Positions 1-6,720 of a DNA stretch of 64,000 bases are shown here, one piece after another. The notes beneath the pieces were generated by a model, which had not been told where the DNA came from, did no database searches, and worked only from the letters and a program-made list of their open reading frames with translations. The position numbers were made by a program, and so were the translations under genes. The DNA lies in assembly GCA_964384825.1 (NCBI GenBank), contig CAYLMM010000001.1, positions 62,001-126,000 on the forward strand. The letters run 5' to 3'. This stretch comes from CAYLMM01 sp964384825. GTDB taxonomy: Bacteria > Krumholzibacteriota > Krumholzibacteriia > LZORAL124-64-63. Positions within the stretch are counted from its first letter, which is position 1. Each line of letters opens with the position of its first letter.

Positions 1-2
1 GG

Positions 3-362
3 CTAATCCATGACCGGGAAACGATCGGGATCGTCCCCCATGTCGATCAGGTAGGTGTCCCGGCTGAAATATGTCCGATGCCGGGTACCGGCCGGGATGC
101 TGTAGACATCGCCCGACTGGAAATACTCGGTCTTGCCTTCGATCTCGAGCGTCATCTCGCCGGAGACCACCAGGCCCGTCTGCGTGCTGTGGGAATGGTC
201 CGGAACCGAAGCGCCCTCGGGAAACATCATGAAGAGGACCTGCTTCTCCCGGTTCCGCAGGGAGTATCCGCCGGCGCCGGAAACGGGGATCTCGACACGG
301 GGAAGCCCGAGAATGTCTTCGGGCCAGAAGGTGCTGCGAAGTTCGGATTTTTCGATCACCAT
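3..362 (-). CDS. Small cupin-fold protein
   Basis: A 119-residue single-domain cupin. The first half-motif is at residues 55-70 (DHSHSTQTGLVVSGEM, with His56 and His58) and the second around 84-96 (GDVYSIPAGTRHR, with His95). These are the usual metal-binding histidines, so a small metal-binding barrel in the cytoplasm is likely. Stand-alone cupins of this size are either enzymes or ligand sensors, and nothing in the sequence tells which. An AGGAGG lies 7 nt before the ATG. The gene follows the flavin reductase gene in the same direction with a 123-nt gap that contains a 14-nt perfect palindrome. The fold is secure; the substrate is unknown. Confidence 0.85.
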   Translation of the reverse strand: MVIEKSELRSTFWPEDILGLPRVEIPVSGAGGYSLRNREKQVLFMMFPEGASVPDHSHSTQTGLVVSGEMTLEIEGKTEYFQSGDVYSIPAGTRHRTYFSRDTYLIDMGDDPDRFPVMD

Positions 363-405
363 GCACTGCCCTCCTGCGCGAGCTGGGAATTGGATGGCCT
401 TCGAC

Positions 406-419
406 CCTGTCCAGACAGG
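406..419. promoter_or_regulatory. Candidate operator palindrome upstream of the cupin gene
   Basis: Perfect inverted repeat CCTGTC-CA-GACAGG, 44 nt upstream of the cupin start. A compact dyad in this position could bind a dimeric repressor of the TetR or MarR type. There is no regulator gene beside it and no clear promoter hexamers, so this is a structural observation only. Confidence 0.3.
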
Positions 420-485
420 TTACCCCAACAGCCGTCGATGGCAAGCCGGCCGGAGCCCGAAGCCCCGAAAACCCCTTTTACGGGA

Positions 486-962
486 TCATGGACGGTAGTC
501 CGCGCCCCGCATGGGAAGCGCCGGCGGGCCGTCCACCCATTCCGACTCCACGATCTCACCGAGGAAGCAGTCGTGATCCCCGGCCGGGAAACGGCCGGCC
601 GAACGGCAGAGGAACCGGGCGGCGCAGCGCGCCAGGGCCGGCGTGCGGTCGCCGAGCAGGACGTGGTCGGTCTCGGACCATTTGTCGCGGTCGCGCTGGG
701 AATGCATGCCGAAGAGGCGCGCCTCGTCCAGCTGGCCGGCCACCGGCAGCGAGACGGTGAATTCCTCGGCCGCGGCCAGCAGCTCGTGGCTGTGCCGGTC
801 CGGGGAGACGGAGATCATCAGCAGGGGCGGATCGGTGGCGACGCGCGAGAGCCAGGCGACGGTCAGTCCGCCGCGGCGATCGCCGTCGCGCACGCCGACC
901 ACGGCCACCGGCGCGGGCATCAGATTCAGGACATCGTCATGGGTACGGGTATCCGCGGACAT
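486..962 (-). CDS. Flavin reductase-like (FMN-binding split barrel) protein
   Basis: A 158-residue protein matching the flavin reductase-like family. The N-terminal strand pair NLMPAPVAVVGV (residues 13-24) is followed by a Gly-Gly-Leu-Thr turn and the PPLLMISVSP segment (45-54), the usual FMN-phosphate region. Members bind FMN and either supply reduced flavin to a monooxygenase or act as small flavoproteins. The start chosen is the ATG at 962, which has GGGAGG 6-10 nt upstream; the frame stays open further upstream but that part is not family-like and overlaps the terminator of the kinase gene. No partner monooxygenase is next to it. The role may be oxidative-stress or ring-hydroxylation support, which is inference. 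Confidence 0.8.
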   Translation of the reverse strand: MSADTRTHDDVLNLMPAPVAVVGVRDGDRRGGLTVAWLSRVATDPPLLMISVSPDRHSHELLAAAEEFTVSLPVAGQLDEARLFGMHSQRDRDKWSETDHVLLGDRTPALARCAARFLCRSAGRFPAGDHDCFLGEIVESEWVDGPPALPMRGADYRP

Positions 963-1002
963 GATTCCTCCCGGCAAGAGACGACTGCATCGATGATGAT
1001 GG

Positions 1003-1053
1003 GAAAATATGAGCAACGGGCCCCGGCGTCGAGAGAATCCGACGCGGGGCCCG
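1003..1053 (-). terminator. Intrinsic terminator of the soluble histidine kinase gene
   Basis: Read on the minus strand, a 14-bp GC stem with a single bulge (arms at 1017-1031 and 1040-1053, 8-nt loop) is followed by TTGCTCATATTTT. It sits about 25 nt after the kinase stop codon. The stem is very strong; the T tract is interrupted, so efficiency is uncertain. Confidence 0.6.
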
Positions 1054-1077
1054 TCCGGACGAGGAACGATCTGCGCC

Positions 1078-2739
1078 TCAAACCCCGGCGGGTTCAGGCT
1101 CCGGAATCCGGAGCGATGCGGGAATGCGGAATGTGAAGCATGCACCTTCCCCTTCGCGGCTTTCGACTCCGATCGTCCCTCCCAGCGCCAGCACCAGCTT
1201 GCGGCTGATATCCAGCCCCAGCCCGGTGCCTCCATGCTTGCGTGTCGTGCCCCGTTCGGCCTGGCTGAAGGCGTCGAAGATCGTGGCCAGGCGGTCGGCG
1301 GGAATCCCGCGGCCGGTGTCTTTGACGTTGACCTCGATCATCCGCCCGGCGACCGGACGGCAGGCGATCGTCACGCTGCCGCGGTCGGTGAACTTCACGG
1401 CGTTGCCGACGAGGTTCATCAGGATCTGACGGACGCGCGTCGGATCGCCCTGCAGTTCCCCGGCAACGCCGGGATCGATCTCGACCAGCATCTCGATCCC
1501 CTTGTCGCGGGCCGACGGCTTGAAGACCGAGGCGATCTCCGCGGCCATTTCGCGCAGGTCGTAAGGGATCATTTCCAGTTCCAGACGCCCGGCCTCGATC
1601 TTCGAGAGGTCGAGCACGTTGTTGATCAGCGAGAGCAGCACCTGGCCGCTCTCCTTGATCGAGCCGGCGAATTCCCGCGACTCGTCGGGCGTGACCGACG
1701 ACATCGTCAGCAGGTCGGCGAAACCGATGACGCAGGTCAGCGGCGTGCGGATCTCGTGCGACATCGACGCGAGGAACATGCTCTTGGTGCGGTTCGCCCG
1801 CTCGGCCTCGGCCCGGGCGCGCTGGGCCTCGCCCAGGGCCGCCTCCAGGGCCTCCTTGGCCTGCGCCAGATCGTTGGCCGTCTGCTCCTGCAGGATCAGG
1901 GCCTCGCGGGTCTCGGTGGTGGACCGCAGCAGCTTCTCGGTGTAGCCGCGGACCAGCGTCGCGACCCGCAGCTCGAGCGCCGTGTTCAGCTGCTGGCTGT
2001 ACTCGTCGGAGGCGTGGCGGCCGGCCATGCGGGCGAGCAGCTCCACCATCCGCTTCTGCGGTTCGACCGGCTCGTCGAGGGCGTGGCCCGCCAGGATCCC
2101 GATGCCTGTCCTGGATCCGTCGTAGCTCAGCATGATCGGTGCGGCCCAGACGATCCCGCCGCACCCCTCGCAACGCCAACCGGTCGCGTCGGCCAGACGG
2201 GGCAGCTCGGAAACCGTCTTCTCCAGATGGCTGCGGCAGGCGTCGCCGCAACGGGACAGGATCGGCAGCTGGGCCGGACTGTTCCCTGCCGGGCGCCGGC
2301 AATCGTCGTCGCGAAGGTAGAGCAGGGTCTGCAGGCCGGTGGCCTGCGCCAGGGCGTGGCGCCAGAAGGTGACCTCGGCCAGATCGAGCACCGACTCGGG
2401 CAGGACGCTCCGGATCGGCAGGATCCGGCCGTTGCGCAGCAGCTCCAGATGCAGTCTCCGGTCGCGGTAATGCAGTTCGAGCGCGTTCTGGACATCGCCG
2501 TCGAGCACGTCGCTCAGCTCGTCGCTGAAGGTCTGGATCTCCAGGCGCTCCTTCTCGAGCCGGGCCTTCTCGGCTTCCAGACGGTGTACCCGCTGTTCCA
2601 GCTCCTCCATCCTCCGGCGTTCGTCGGTCTTGAGCCGGGAATTCGGCGACAGATGGCCGCCGCCGTCCGCGGCCCCGTCCTGCGGAGCGCCATGGGGAAT
2701 CAAGTCGATGGTGTGCTGGGTCATGGCTCCATCCAACAT
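1078..2739 (-). CDS. Soluble sensor histidine kinase with PocR-like Cys sensor domain
   Basis: A 553-residue kinase without membrane segments. Order: coiled coil (residues 38-70); a sensor region (about 120-235) resembling PocR ligand-binding domains, with Cys147, Cys164, Cys168, Cys190 and Cys193 and the signature GWRCEGCGGIVWAAPI; a second coiled coil (about 240-320); HisKA with SHEIRTPLT (phospho-His328); and HATPase with NLVGNAVKF, DTGRGIP and GGTGLGLD boxes. It presumably autophosphorylates in response to a cytoplasmic redox or small-molecule cue and passes phosphate to a stand-alone regulator, none of which is adjacent. A sigma-28-like motif lies 83-109 nt upstream, linking it to the chemotaxis regulon. 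An internal ATG at 2724 with GGAG just before it is an alternative start. Confidence 0.88.
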   Translation of the reverse strand: MLDGAMTQHTIDLIPHGAPQDGAADGGGHLSPNSRLKTDERRRMEELEQRVHRLEAEKARLEKERLEIQTFSDELSDVLDGDVQNALELHYRDRRLHLELLRNGRILPIRSVLPESVLDLAEVTFWRHALAQATGLQTLLYLRDDDCRRPAGNSPAQLPILSRCGDACRSHLEKTVSELPRLADATGWRCEGCGGIVWAAPIMLSYDGSRTGIGILAGHALDEPVEPQKRMVELLARMAGRHASDEYSQQLNTALELRVATLVRGYTEKLLRSTTETREALILQEQTANDLAQAKEALEAALGEAQRARAEAERANRTKSMFLASMSHEIRTPLTCVIGFADLLTMSSVTPDESREFAGSIKESGQVLLSLINNVLDLSKIEAGRLELEMIPYDLREMAAEIASVFKPSARDKGIEMLVEIDPGVAGELQGDPTRVRQILMNLVGNAVKFTDRGSVTIACRPVAGRMIEVNVKDTGRGIPADRLATIFDAFSQAERGTTRKHGGTGLGLDISRKLVLALGGTIGVESREGEGACFTFRIPASLRIPEPEPAGV

Positions 2740-2821
2740 TTACGACATATCAGCAAGAGCATGAGAGCCGTAGCCACCCCTCAGGATCGGCCCGCCGTCT
2801 CATTTGATGTCACACGATCAT

Positions 2822-2848
2822 TCTTCGGTCGCGGAGGTCCGGACTTGA
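2822..2848 (-). promoter_or_regulatory. Putative sigma-28 (FliA-type) promoter of the histidine kinase gene
   Basis: On the minus strand: TCAAG, a 14-nt spacer, then ACCGAAGA, giving a predicted start of transcription near 2815, about 75 nt before the kinase ATG. The same layout precedes both chemoreceptor genes in this window (15544-15570 and 4357-4383). FliA-family consensus is roughly TAAAG or TCAAG, then GCCGATAA. Assignment rests on motif likeness only. Confidence 0.5.
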
Positions 2849-2894
2849 GGTCTAAAAACGGGATGATGAAGGAAGATAGGAGGGATCGGCCCGC

Positions 2895-3473
2895 TCAGGC
2901 GTGGCCGTTGCGGCCCAGATCGTTGAAGAGGTCCAGCTGCGGGGCGTGGGGAGGCAGTTTGATAGCCCGCAGAACATTCGGGATCCATTCGTCGCGGCCC
3001 AGGGGATCGAGCCTCAGGTTCGGCACGCTCCACTCCTCGAGCAGGTCCGCGATCAACGCGTCCACGCCCATCTGGAACTCAACCGAGGTGTCGCGGGTCC
3101 CGTCGAAGGAAGGCGCCTGGACCACCGGCACCCGCACCAGTTGCGTGTAGGTTCCCAGCCACTCCCGCAGGAACGGCTCGAGATGATCCTGCCGCCCGCT
3201 GGCGTGCACCATGTAGGCGTAGTTGTCCAGCACCGACCGGTCGCAGACGATCGCCTCGTACAGATGGGTCAGCTCGATCTCCCGCGCCACCTGGGTGTGA
3301 AGGATCCACTCCTGGGCGCCGGCGGTGGTGTCGCGGTTGATCGGCAGGGGACAATGACGGGCCACCTCCTTGACGACGTCGACGCTGATGTCGAGTCGCT
3401 TCAGACAGGCGGCCAGTTCGAAGCAGAGCGTCGTCTTGCCGACGCCGTGGGTGCCGATGAACGCGATCTTCAT
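2895..3473 (-). CDS. NadR-like P-loop ATPase/kinase (AAA_28-type)
   Basis: A 192-residue P-loop NTPase with Walker A GTHGVGKTT at residues 7-15 and an aspartate-rich EAIVCDRSVLDNYAYM segment (about 93-108), as in the small AAA_28/NadR-kinase-like family. Those proteins phosphorylate nucleosides or other small metabolites, or have unknown roles. The whole chain is this domain, so it is likely a cytosolic small-molecule kinase, with substrate unassigned. No Shine-Dalgarno is apparent before the ATG. It is read in the same direction as the ACT-domain gene, but a 317-nt spacer with a large palindrome separates them, so cotranscription is doubtful. Confidence 0.75.
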   Translation of the reverse strand: MKIAFIGTHGVGKTTLCFELAACLKRLDISVDVVKEVARHCPLPINRDTTAGAQEWILHTQVAREIELTHLYEAIVCDRSVLDNYAYMVHASGRQDHLEPFLREWLGTYTQLVRVPVVQAPSFDGTRDTSVEFQMGVDALIADLLEEWSVPNLRLDPLGRDEWIPNVLRAIKLPPHAPQLDLFNDLGRNGHA

Positions 3474-3790
3474 GATTGGGGACGATAACCGGCTGCGGCC
3501 TGCAAGTCCAGAGGTCGATGTTGATGGCGACGCCGGGGGCCATGCCGGCGCATAGCCACGAGGCGCTGAGGCGAAGCCGAAGCCGCCGCCTCACGCCATT
3601 TGCGGTTGTGTTGGGGGGGGTGCGGGGGCGGGGATGCGGGGTGGGGGTCTGCGGAAGGCGTCGAGAGGGCGGCGCAGCCAGGATGGCGGAGCCGCCCGAA
3701 CGCCGAGGCGAGCCGGCACAGGATGTGCCGGCGAAGCCGCCCTTCAGCAGACCCCCACCCCGCATCCCCGCCCCCGCCAACGGGCCTCCA
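3474..3790. other. 317-nt gene-free spacer holding a structured palindromic element
   Basis: Between the ATPase and ACT-domain genes, both read leftward. The left 60 nt hold the ATPase leader, with no clear promoter. From about 3561 to 3778 the sequence is almost entirely self-complementary: a 7-bp hairpin (TGAGGCG at 3567-3573 with CGCCTCA at 3587-3593), then the large inverted repeat listed separately. Open frames cross it on both strands but are low-complexity Pro/Gly/Arg-rich and not credible proteins. Confidence 0.8.
3622..3777. repeat. Perfect 31-bp inverted repeat with nested hairpins
   Basis: Arms at 3622-3652 and 3747-3777 are exact reverse complements over 31 bases, built of G5CG4-type runs. 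They extend inward with GGAAGG/CCTTC pairing (3653-3658 with 3741-3746, one mismatch). Inside the 94-nt loop are two further dyads: GGCGG-AG-CCGCC at 3685-3696 and a 9-bp stem GCCGGCACA (3712-3720) with TGTGCCGGC (3724-3732). The composition is richer in G-runs than neighbouring genes. It could be a dispersed REP/MITE-like element, a structured RNA or a processing/stability hairpin; there is no transposase, and no target-site duplication was recognised. Confidence 0.85.
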
Positions 3791-4204
3791 TCAAAGCCCC
3801 AAAACCCTTTCGGCCTCCGCGAACTCATCGCCCCGGACCTGCAGGATGTACCCGTACCCGCCCTTCCCGTCGCTCACGCCGCTGGAGCTGATCACGTTGA
3901 TCTTGGCGTCGCAAAGCCGCTGATGGAGATCGACCAGGGCGCCCAGTTCGTCATCCCCCTGGATCAGGAACGCGCGGTGCGGGCCCTGGAGAATCAGCCC
4001 CGACTTGTTCGCGACCCGGGCCAAGCGCGACGAGCTCAGCGGATAGATCACCAGCTGGGTCTTCTTCGGGCCGGCGGGCAAGGCCGTGAACGCGAGCAGG
4101 TTCACCTCCTCGGAGGCGAGCCGCTCGAGCAGGCGGCAGGCCTGGCCGGGCTCGTCTTCCACGATCGTGAAGTAGTACTCGACGCTGTGGATGTTGGCAG
4201 ACAT
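3791..4204 (-). CDS. ACT-domain protein
   Basis: A 137-residue protein made of two ACT-like halves. The first reads EYYFTIVEDEPGQACRLLER, the typical ACT opening (VxDxPG), and the second runs from about residue 75, including AKINVISSSGVSDGKGGYGY. Stand-alone ACT proteins bind amino acids or related ligands and regulate a partner. No catalytic domain is present. Start taken at the ATG at 4204, which has GGGAGGAGG 6-9 nt upstream. An in-frame upstream methionine 33 nt earlier lacks such a site. The neighbouring palindrome and ATPase give no functional clue. Confidence 0.85.
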   Translation of the reverse strand: MSANIHSVEYYFTIVEDEPGQACRLLERLASEEVNLLAFTALPAGPKKTQLVIYPLSSSRLARVANKSGLILQGPHRAFLIQGDDELGALVDLHQRLCDAKINVISSSGVSDGKGGYGYILQVRGDEFAEAERVLGL

Positions 4205-4549
4205 CGGATCCTCCTCCCGGCACGGTCCCGCCCGCACGAGCGTCGCGGGGCGTCCGCCCCCACATCCGAGAATACCATCGCCCCGCGCAGCCGCAACCCG
4301 GGGCCCGGGGACGGCGGGCGGACGGCGATATAATGGATATTGATTTCAGAAATCGTTCAAGCCGGGATTCCCGCTTCCGAAACCGGATTAATCGCGGGTT
4401 CCGGTCGGCCAAAAGCCTCCCCGCCCAAAGGCGAACAGACCGGATCCCGCGATGATCGATAAACTCGACTCGCCCTTCTGCCATGAAGATCCGGATCGCT
4501 CCGCTGCCGTCGCCCGCCGGGCCGCGGATGGAGCGAGCAGGGGGTTCCG
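4205..4549. other. 345-nt divergent intergenic region
   Basis: Lies between the leftward ACT-domain gene and the rightward chemoreceptor-like gene and must hold the promoters of both. Seen in it: the sigma-28-like motif at 4357-4383, the 13-nt perfect dyad GATTTC-A-GAAATC at 4342-4354 immediately before it, and an isolated TATAAT at 4329-4334 with no -35 partner. No small gene is supported: frames crossing it lack a Shine-Dalgarno site and family-like sequence. Confidence 0.7.
4357..4383 (+). promoter_or_regulatory. Putative sigma-28-type promoter of the chemoreceptor-like gene
   Basis: TCAAG, 14-nt spacer, TCCGAAAC, in the same arrangement as upstream of the che operon and the soluble kinase gene. 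Predicted transcript start is about 4390, leaving a leader of roughly 160 nt before the ATG at 4550. The -10-like part is the weakest of the three copies (first base T, last bases AC). The 13-nt dyad at 4342-4354 abuts it and could be an activator or repressor site. Confidence 0.35.
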
Positions 4550-5653
4550 ATGAATGGGAAGGCGGCACATCGCCGAAAAACGAAGCTGCTCTGCGGGGGG
4601 CATCTCGTTCTGGTCGCGATCCTCGCCCTCGCGACCGCCGGGCGCATCGGATGGTGGGGCCTAGCACCGGCCCTGATCATCGCCGCGCTCTGTTGCATCG
4701 CCCAGTTGCAGACGATGGGCCGCCTCTCCCGCACCTGGAACCACGCCCGGCGCACCATCCCCGAAGCCGCCGCCGCCCTGGCGCGCGAAGCCGTCTCCCT
4801 GGCCGACGCCAACGAGCAGCTGCTGGCCGTCTTTTCGCCCAGCGACCGTCTGCTGGACATCACGGCCAACCGCCTGTCGATCATCCTCTCGTCCGGAGAG
4901 GCGATCGCCGCGGCGGCGGACAACTGCGACCGCACCGTCGTCAGCGCACGGAAATGCCGCGGGCTGGTCCAGAACCTCGAATCCGACCTCGCGACGGTGT
5001 CGGACACGATATCCTCGGCCGAGATGACGCTGCAGGCGGTCGACGAGATCGCCATCAAGACCAGGCTGCTGGCGGTCAACGCCGCCATCCAGGCGTCCCG
5101 CGCCGGCGAGGCCGGAAAGGGCTTCGCGGTGGTCGCCGAGGAGATCGGGCAACTCTCCGAACTCAGCTCCCAGGCATCCCGGGATTCGGCCCATCAACTC
5201 GCGTCCGGACGTTGCCGCTGCGTCGAATGCCGCGACCGCTGCGCCGGGGCGGCCTCCGCCATGCGCCTGCTCTGCGGCAGCGCGGAATCGGCCCTTTCGG
5301 CGATCAGCGGCGCCGTCGCGGAACAGGTGGAACGGGACCGCGAACTGGACCGGATCCGGGACGATCTCGAACGGAGTTCCCGGCGGGTGCCCGAAGAAAG
5401 GGCCGCCCTCGGCGCGGCGGCCTCGTCCGGGCACGTGCTGGCGGAGAAGGCGCGAAACCTGGCGGAACGCTTCTCGGGCGCGGAAACCGCGATGAAATCC
5501 CCGACGACATCCGCGGCGGCCGCTCCGGCGCCCGTCCCCTCCTCGCGCATCGTCGAAACGGCGGCGGAGGTCGCGAGGAAGGCTTCCGAAATCTGCGGAA
5601 ATCCTGACCTGGCCGAGGAAAAAGACTCAGTAGATGCCGTTCCCTGCCGATGA
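4550..5653 (+). CDS. Short methyl-accepting chemotaxis-like protein with Cys cluster
   Basis: A 367-residue protein with a membrane hairpin (two hydrophobic segments, about residues 15-31 and 35-52), no periplasmic sensor, then a helical region. The receptor tip is recognisable at 175-201 (AVNAAIQASRAGEAGKGFAV then VAEEIG). It is truncated and divergent: the usual adaptation helices are short. Right after the tip comes a cysteine cluster, Cys222, Cys224, Cys227, Cys231 and Cys242, which could bind metal or sense redox. AGGGGG precedes the ATG. It is followed by a CheY-like and a CheX-like gene, which suggests a small signalling unit. Whether it binds CheA/CheW is unproven. Confidence 0.8.
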   Translation: MNGKAAHRRKTKLLCGGHLVLVAILALATAGRIGWWGLAPALIIAALCCIAQLQTMGRLSRTWNHARRTIPEAAAALAREAVSLADANEQLLAVFSPSDRLLDITANRLSIILSSGEAIAAAADNCDRTVVSARKCRGLVQNLESDLATVSDTISSAEMTLQAVDEIAIKTRLLAVNAAIQASRAGEAGKGFAVVAEEIGQLSELSSQASRDSAHQLASGRCRCVECRDRCAGAASAMRLLCGSAESALSAISGAVAEQVERDRELDRIRDDLERSSRRVPEERAALGAAASSGHVLAEKARNLAERFSGAETAMKSPTTSAAAAPAPVPSSRIVETAAEVARKASEICGNPDLAEEKDSVDAVPCR

Positions 5654-5737
5654 CTCGGGGTGGACCGCCCACCGGGCCCCGGGTGCGGAGGTCACGAAAT
5701 CGCGAACAGCCCAGGACCAGCACACGGAGTTCCCGGC

Positions 5738-6100
5738 ATGAAGATCCTGATTGTCGATGATTCCCGAGCCATGCGGCGCATCGTGCAGCGCGCCATCCGG
5801 AAAGCCGGGTTCAAAGGCAACGAAATCATCGAGGCCGAAACCGGAGCCGAGGCCCTCGAAACCATACAGCGCGACAAGCCCGACCTGATCCTCTCTGACT
5901 GGCACATGCCCGAGATGTCGGGGCTGGCGCTCAAGGAAGCCCTCAACGCCCGGAACATCGACGTCCCCTTCGGCTTCATCACATCGGAAAATTCCGATCA
6001 GATGAGACGGACGGCGGCCGCCGCGGGAGCCAATTTCCTGCTGGCCAAGCCGTTCACGCCCGACGACATGGCCTCGGTCCTGGAGGCCATCGTCGCATGA
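5738..6100 (+). CDS. CheY-like single-domain response regulator
   Basis: A 120-residue receiver: Asp7 and Asp8 (VDDSRAMRR), phosphoacceptor Asp54 (SDWHMPEM), hydroxyl-bearing FITSEN and the conserved Lys in LAKPFTPDDM are all present, so it should be phosphorylatable. No output domain. Start set at the ATG at 5738, with GGAG 9 nt upstream. The stop overlaps the next start in an ATGA. Between a receptor-like gene and a CheX-like gene, it is likely a chemotaxis regulator, possibly a motor-binding CheY or a phosphate sink. Confidence 0.92.
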   Translation: MKILIVDDSRAMRRIVQRAIRKAGFKGNEIIEAETGAEALETIQRDKPDLILSDWHMPEMSGLALKEALNARNIDVPFGFITSENSDQMRRTAAAAGANFLLAKPFTPDDMASVLEAIVA

Positions 6101-6609
6101 GCTGCACCTACCAGGAAACCGCTCCGGAGACCAGGCTGCGCGAAGGCATCGAATCCGCCGCCGGGGCCGTTCTGGAGTCCTGCACCACGCTGCTCGATCT
6201 GGACATCGAAATCCGCGGGAAGCCGGCGGGCGATCTGCGGTCGGGCCTGCGCGGCAGCGCCATCGAACTGCAGAACGAGACCGGCGGCTGGACCCTGGCC
6301 CTTCTCTGCAACGAACTGACGGCCATGGTCCTGACCCGCCTGCTGTTCGCGATGGAGGTCGACGATCTGCCCGGAGACGAGGACATGGACGACGCCCTGG
6401 GCGAGCTGGTGAACGTCGCCGGCGGGCTGTTCAAGACATCGCTCGGGGAAAACGGGGAATCGTACGATCTGGGCCTGCCCGCGCCCCTGCGCGGAGCGGA
6501 TCTGCAGCGGGCGAACGGCGGCGGATCCTTCCTCGTCCAGACCCTGGCGACCTCCGACGAATTGACCATGGAAGTCGTCCTCACCCATCGGGAAACACCG
6601 GTCCCGTAG
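6097..6609 (+). CDS. CheX-like chemotaxis phosphatase family protein
   Basis: A 170-residue protein of the CheX/CheC/FliY fold. The diagnostic ExxN phosphatase motif is visible as Glu103 and Asn106 in DDALGELVNVAGGLFKTSL. Family members dephosphorylate CheY-P; the single motif suggests CheX rather than two-site CheC. Translationally coupled by ATGA to the CheY-like gene, its likely substrate. It converges on cheB, with 111 nt between stops that hold only short dyads (GATTCC-GGC-GGAATC near 6700) and no T tract. Confidence 0.78.
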   Translation: MSCTYQETAPETRLREGIESAAGAVLESCTTLLDLDIEIRGKPAGDLRSGLRGSAIELQNETGGWTLALLCNELTAMVLTRLLFAMEVDDLPGDEDMDDALGELVNVAGGLFKTSLGENGESYDLGLPAPLRGADLQRANGGGSFLVQTLATSDELTMEVVLTHRETPVP

Positions 6610-6720
6610 CGCGCCCCTGCGCGACACGCGCCGCGCCGCGCCTCACCCGCCCTGACGGATTATCGGCTCCCGGCCCGCGAACGATGATCGTTACAGGAGA
6701 TTCCGGCGGAATCGTCGGGC

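Noticed and set aside
3079..3828. Minus-strand open frame running through the palindromic spacer
   Set aside because: Product is Pro/Arg/Gly-rich because it translates the inverted repeat, and its C-terminal part is an off-frame copy of the ATPase gene.
4329..4334. TATAAT as a sigma-70 -10 element
   Set aside because: No -35-like hexamer at 15-19 nt on either strand; the upstream DNA is nearly pure G/C.
4390..4450. Possible riboswitch (c-di-GMP class) in the leader of the short receptor gene
   Set aside because: A CGGTC/GACCG pairing and a CCAAAAGCC stretch caught attention, but the conserved core of known c-di-GMP riboswitches could not be matched.
6650..6720. Bidirectional terminator between the CheX-like gene and cheB
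   Set aside because: Only short dyads (AACGAT/ATCGTT, GATTCC/GGAATC) without T runs were seen.
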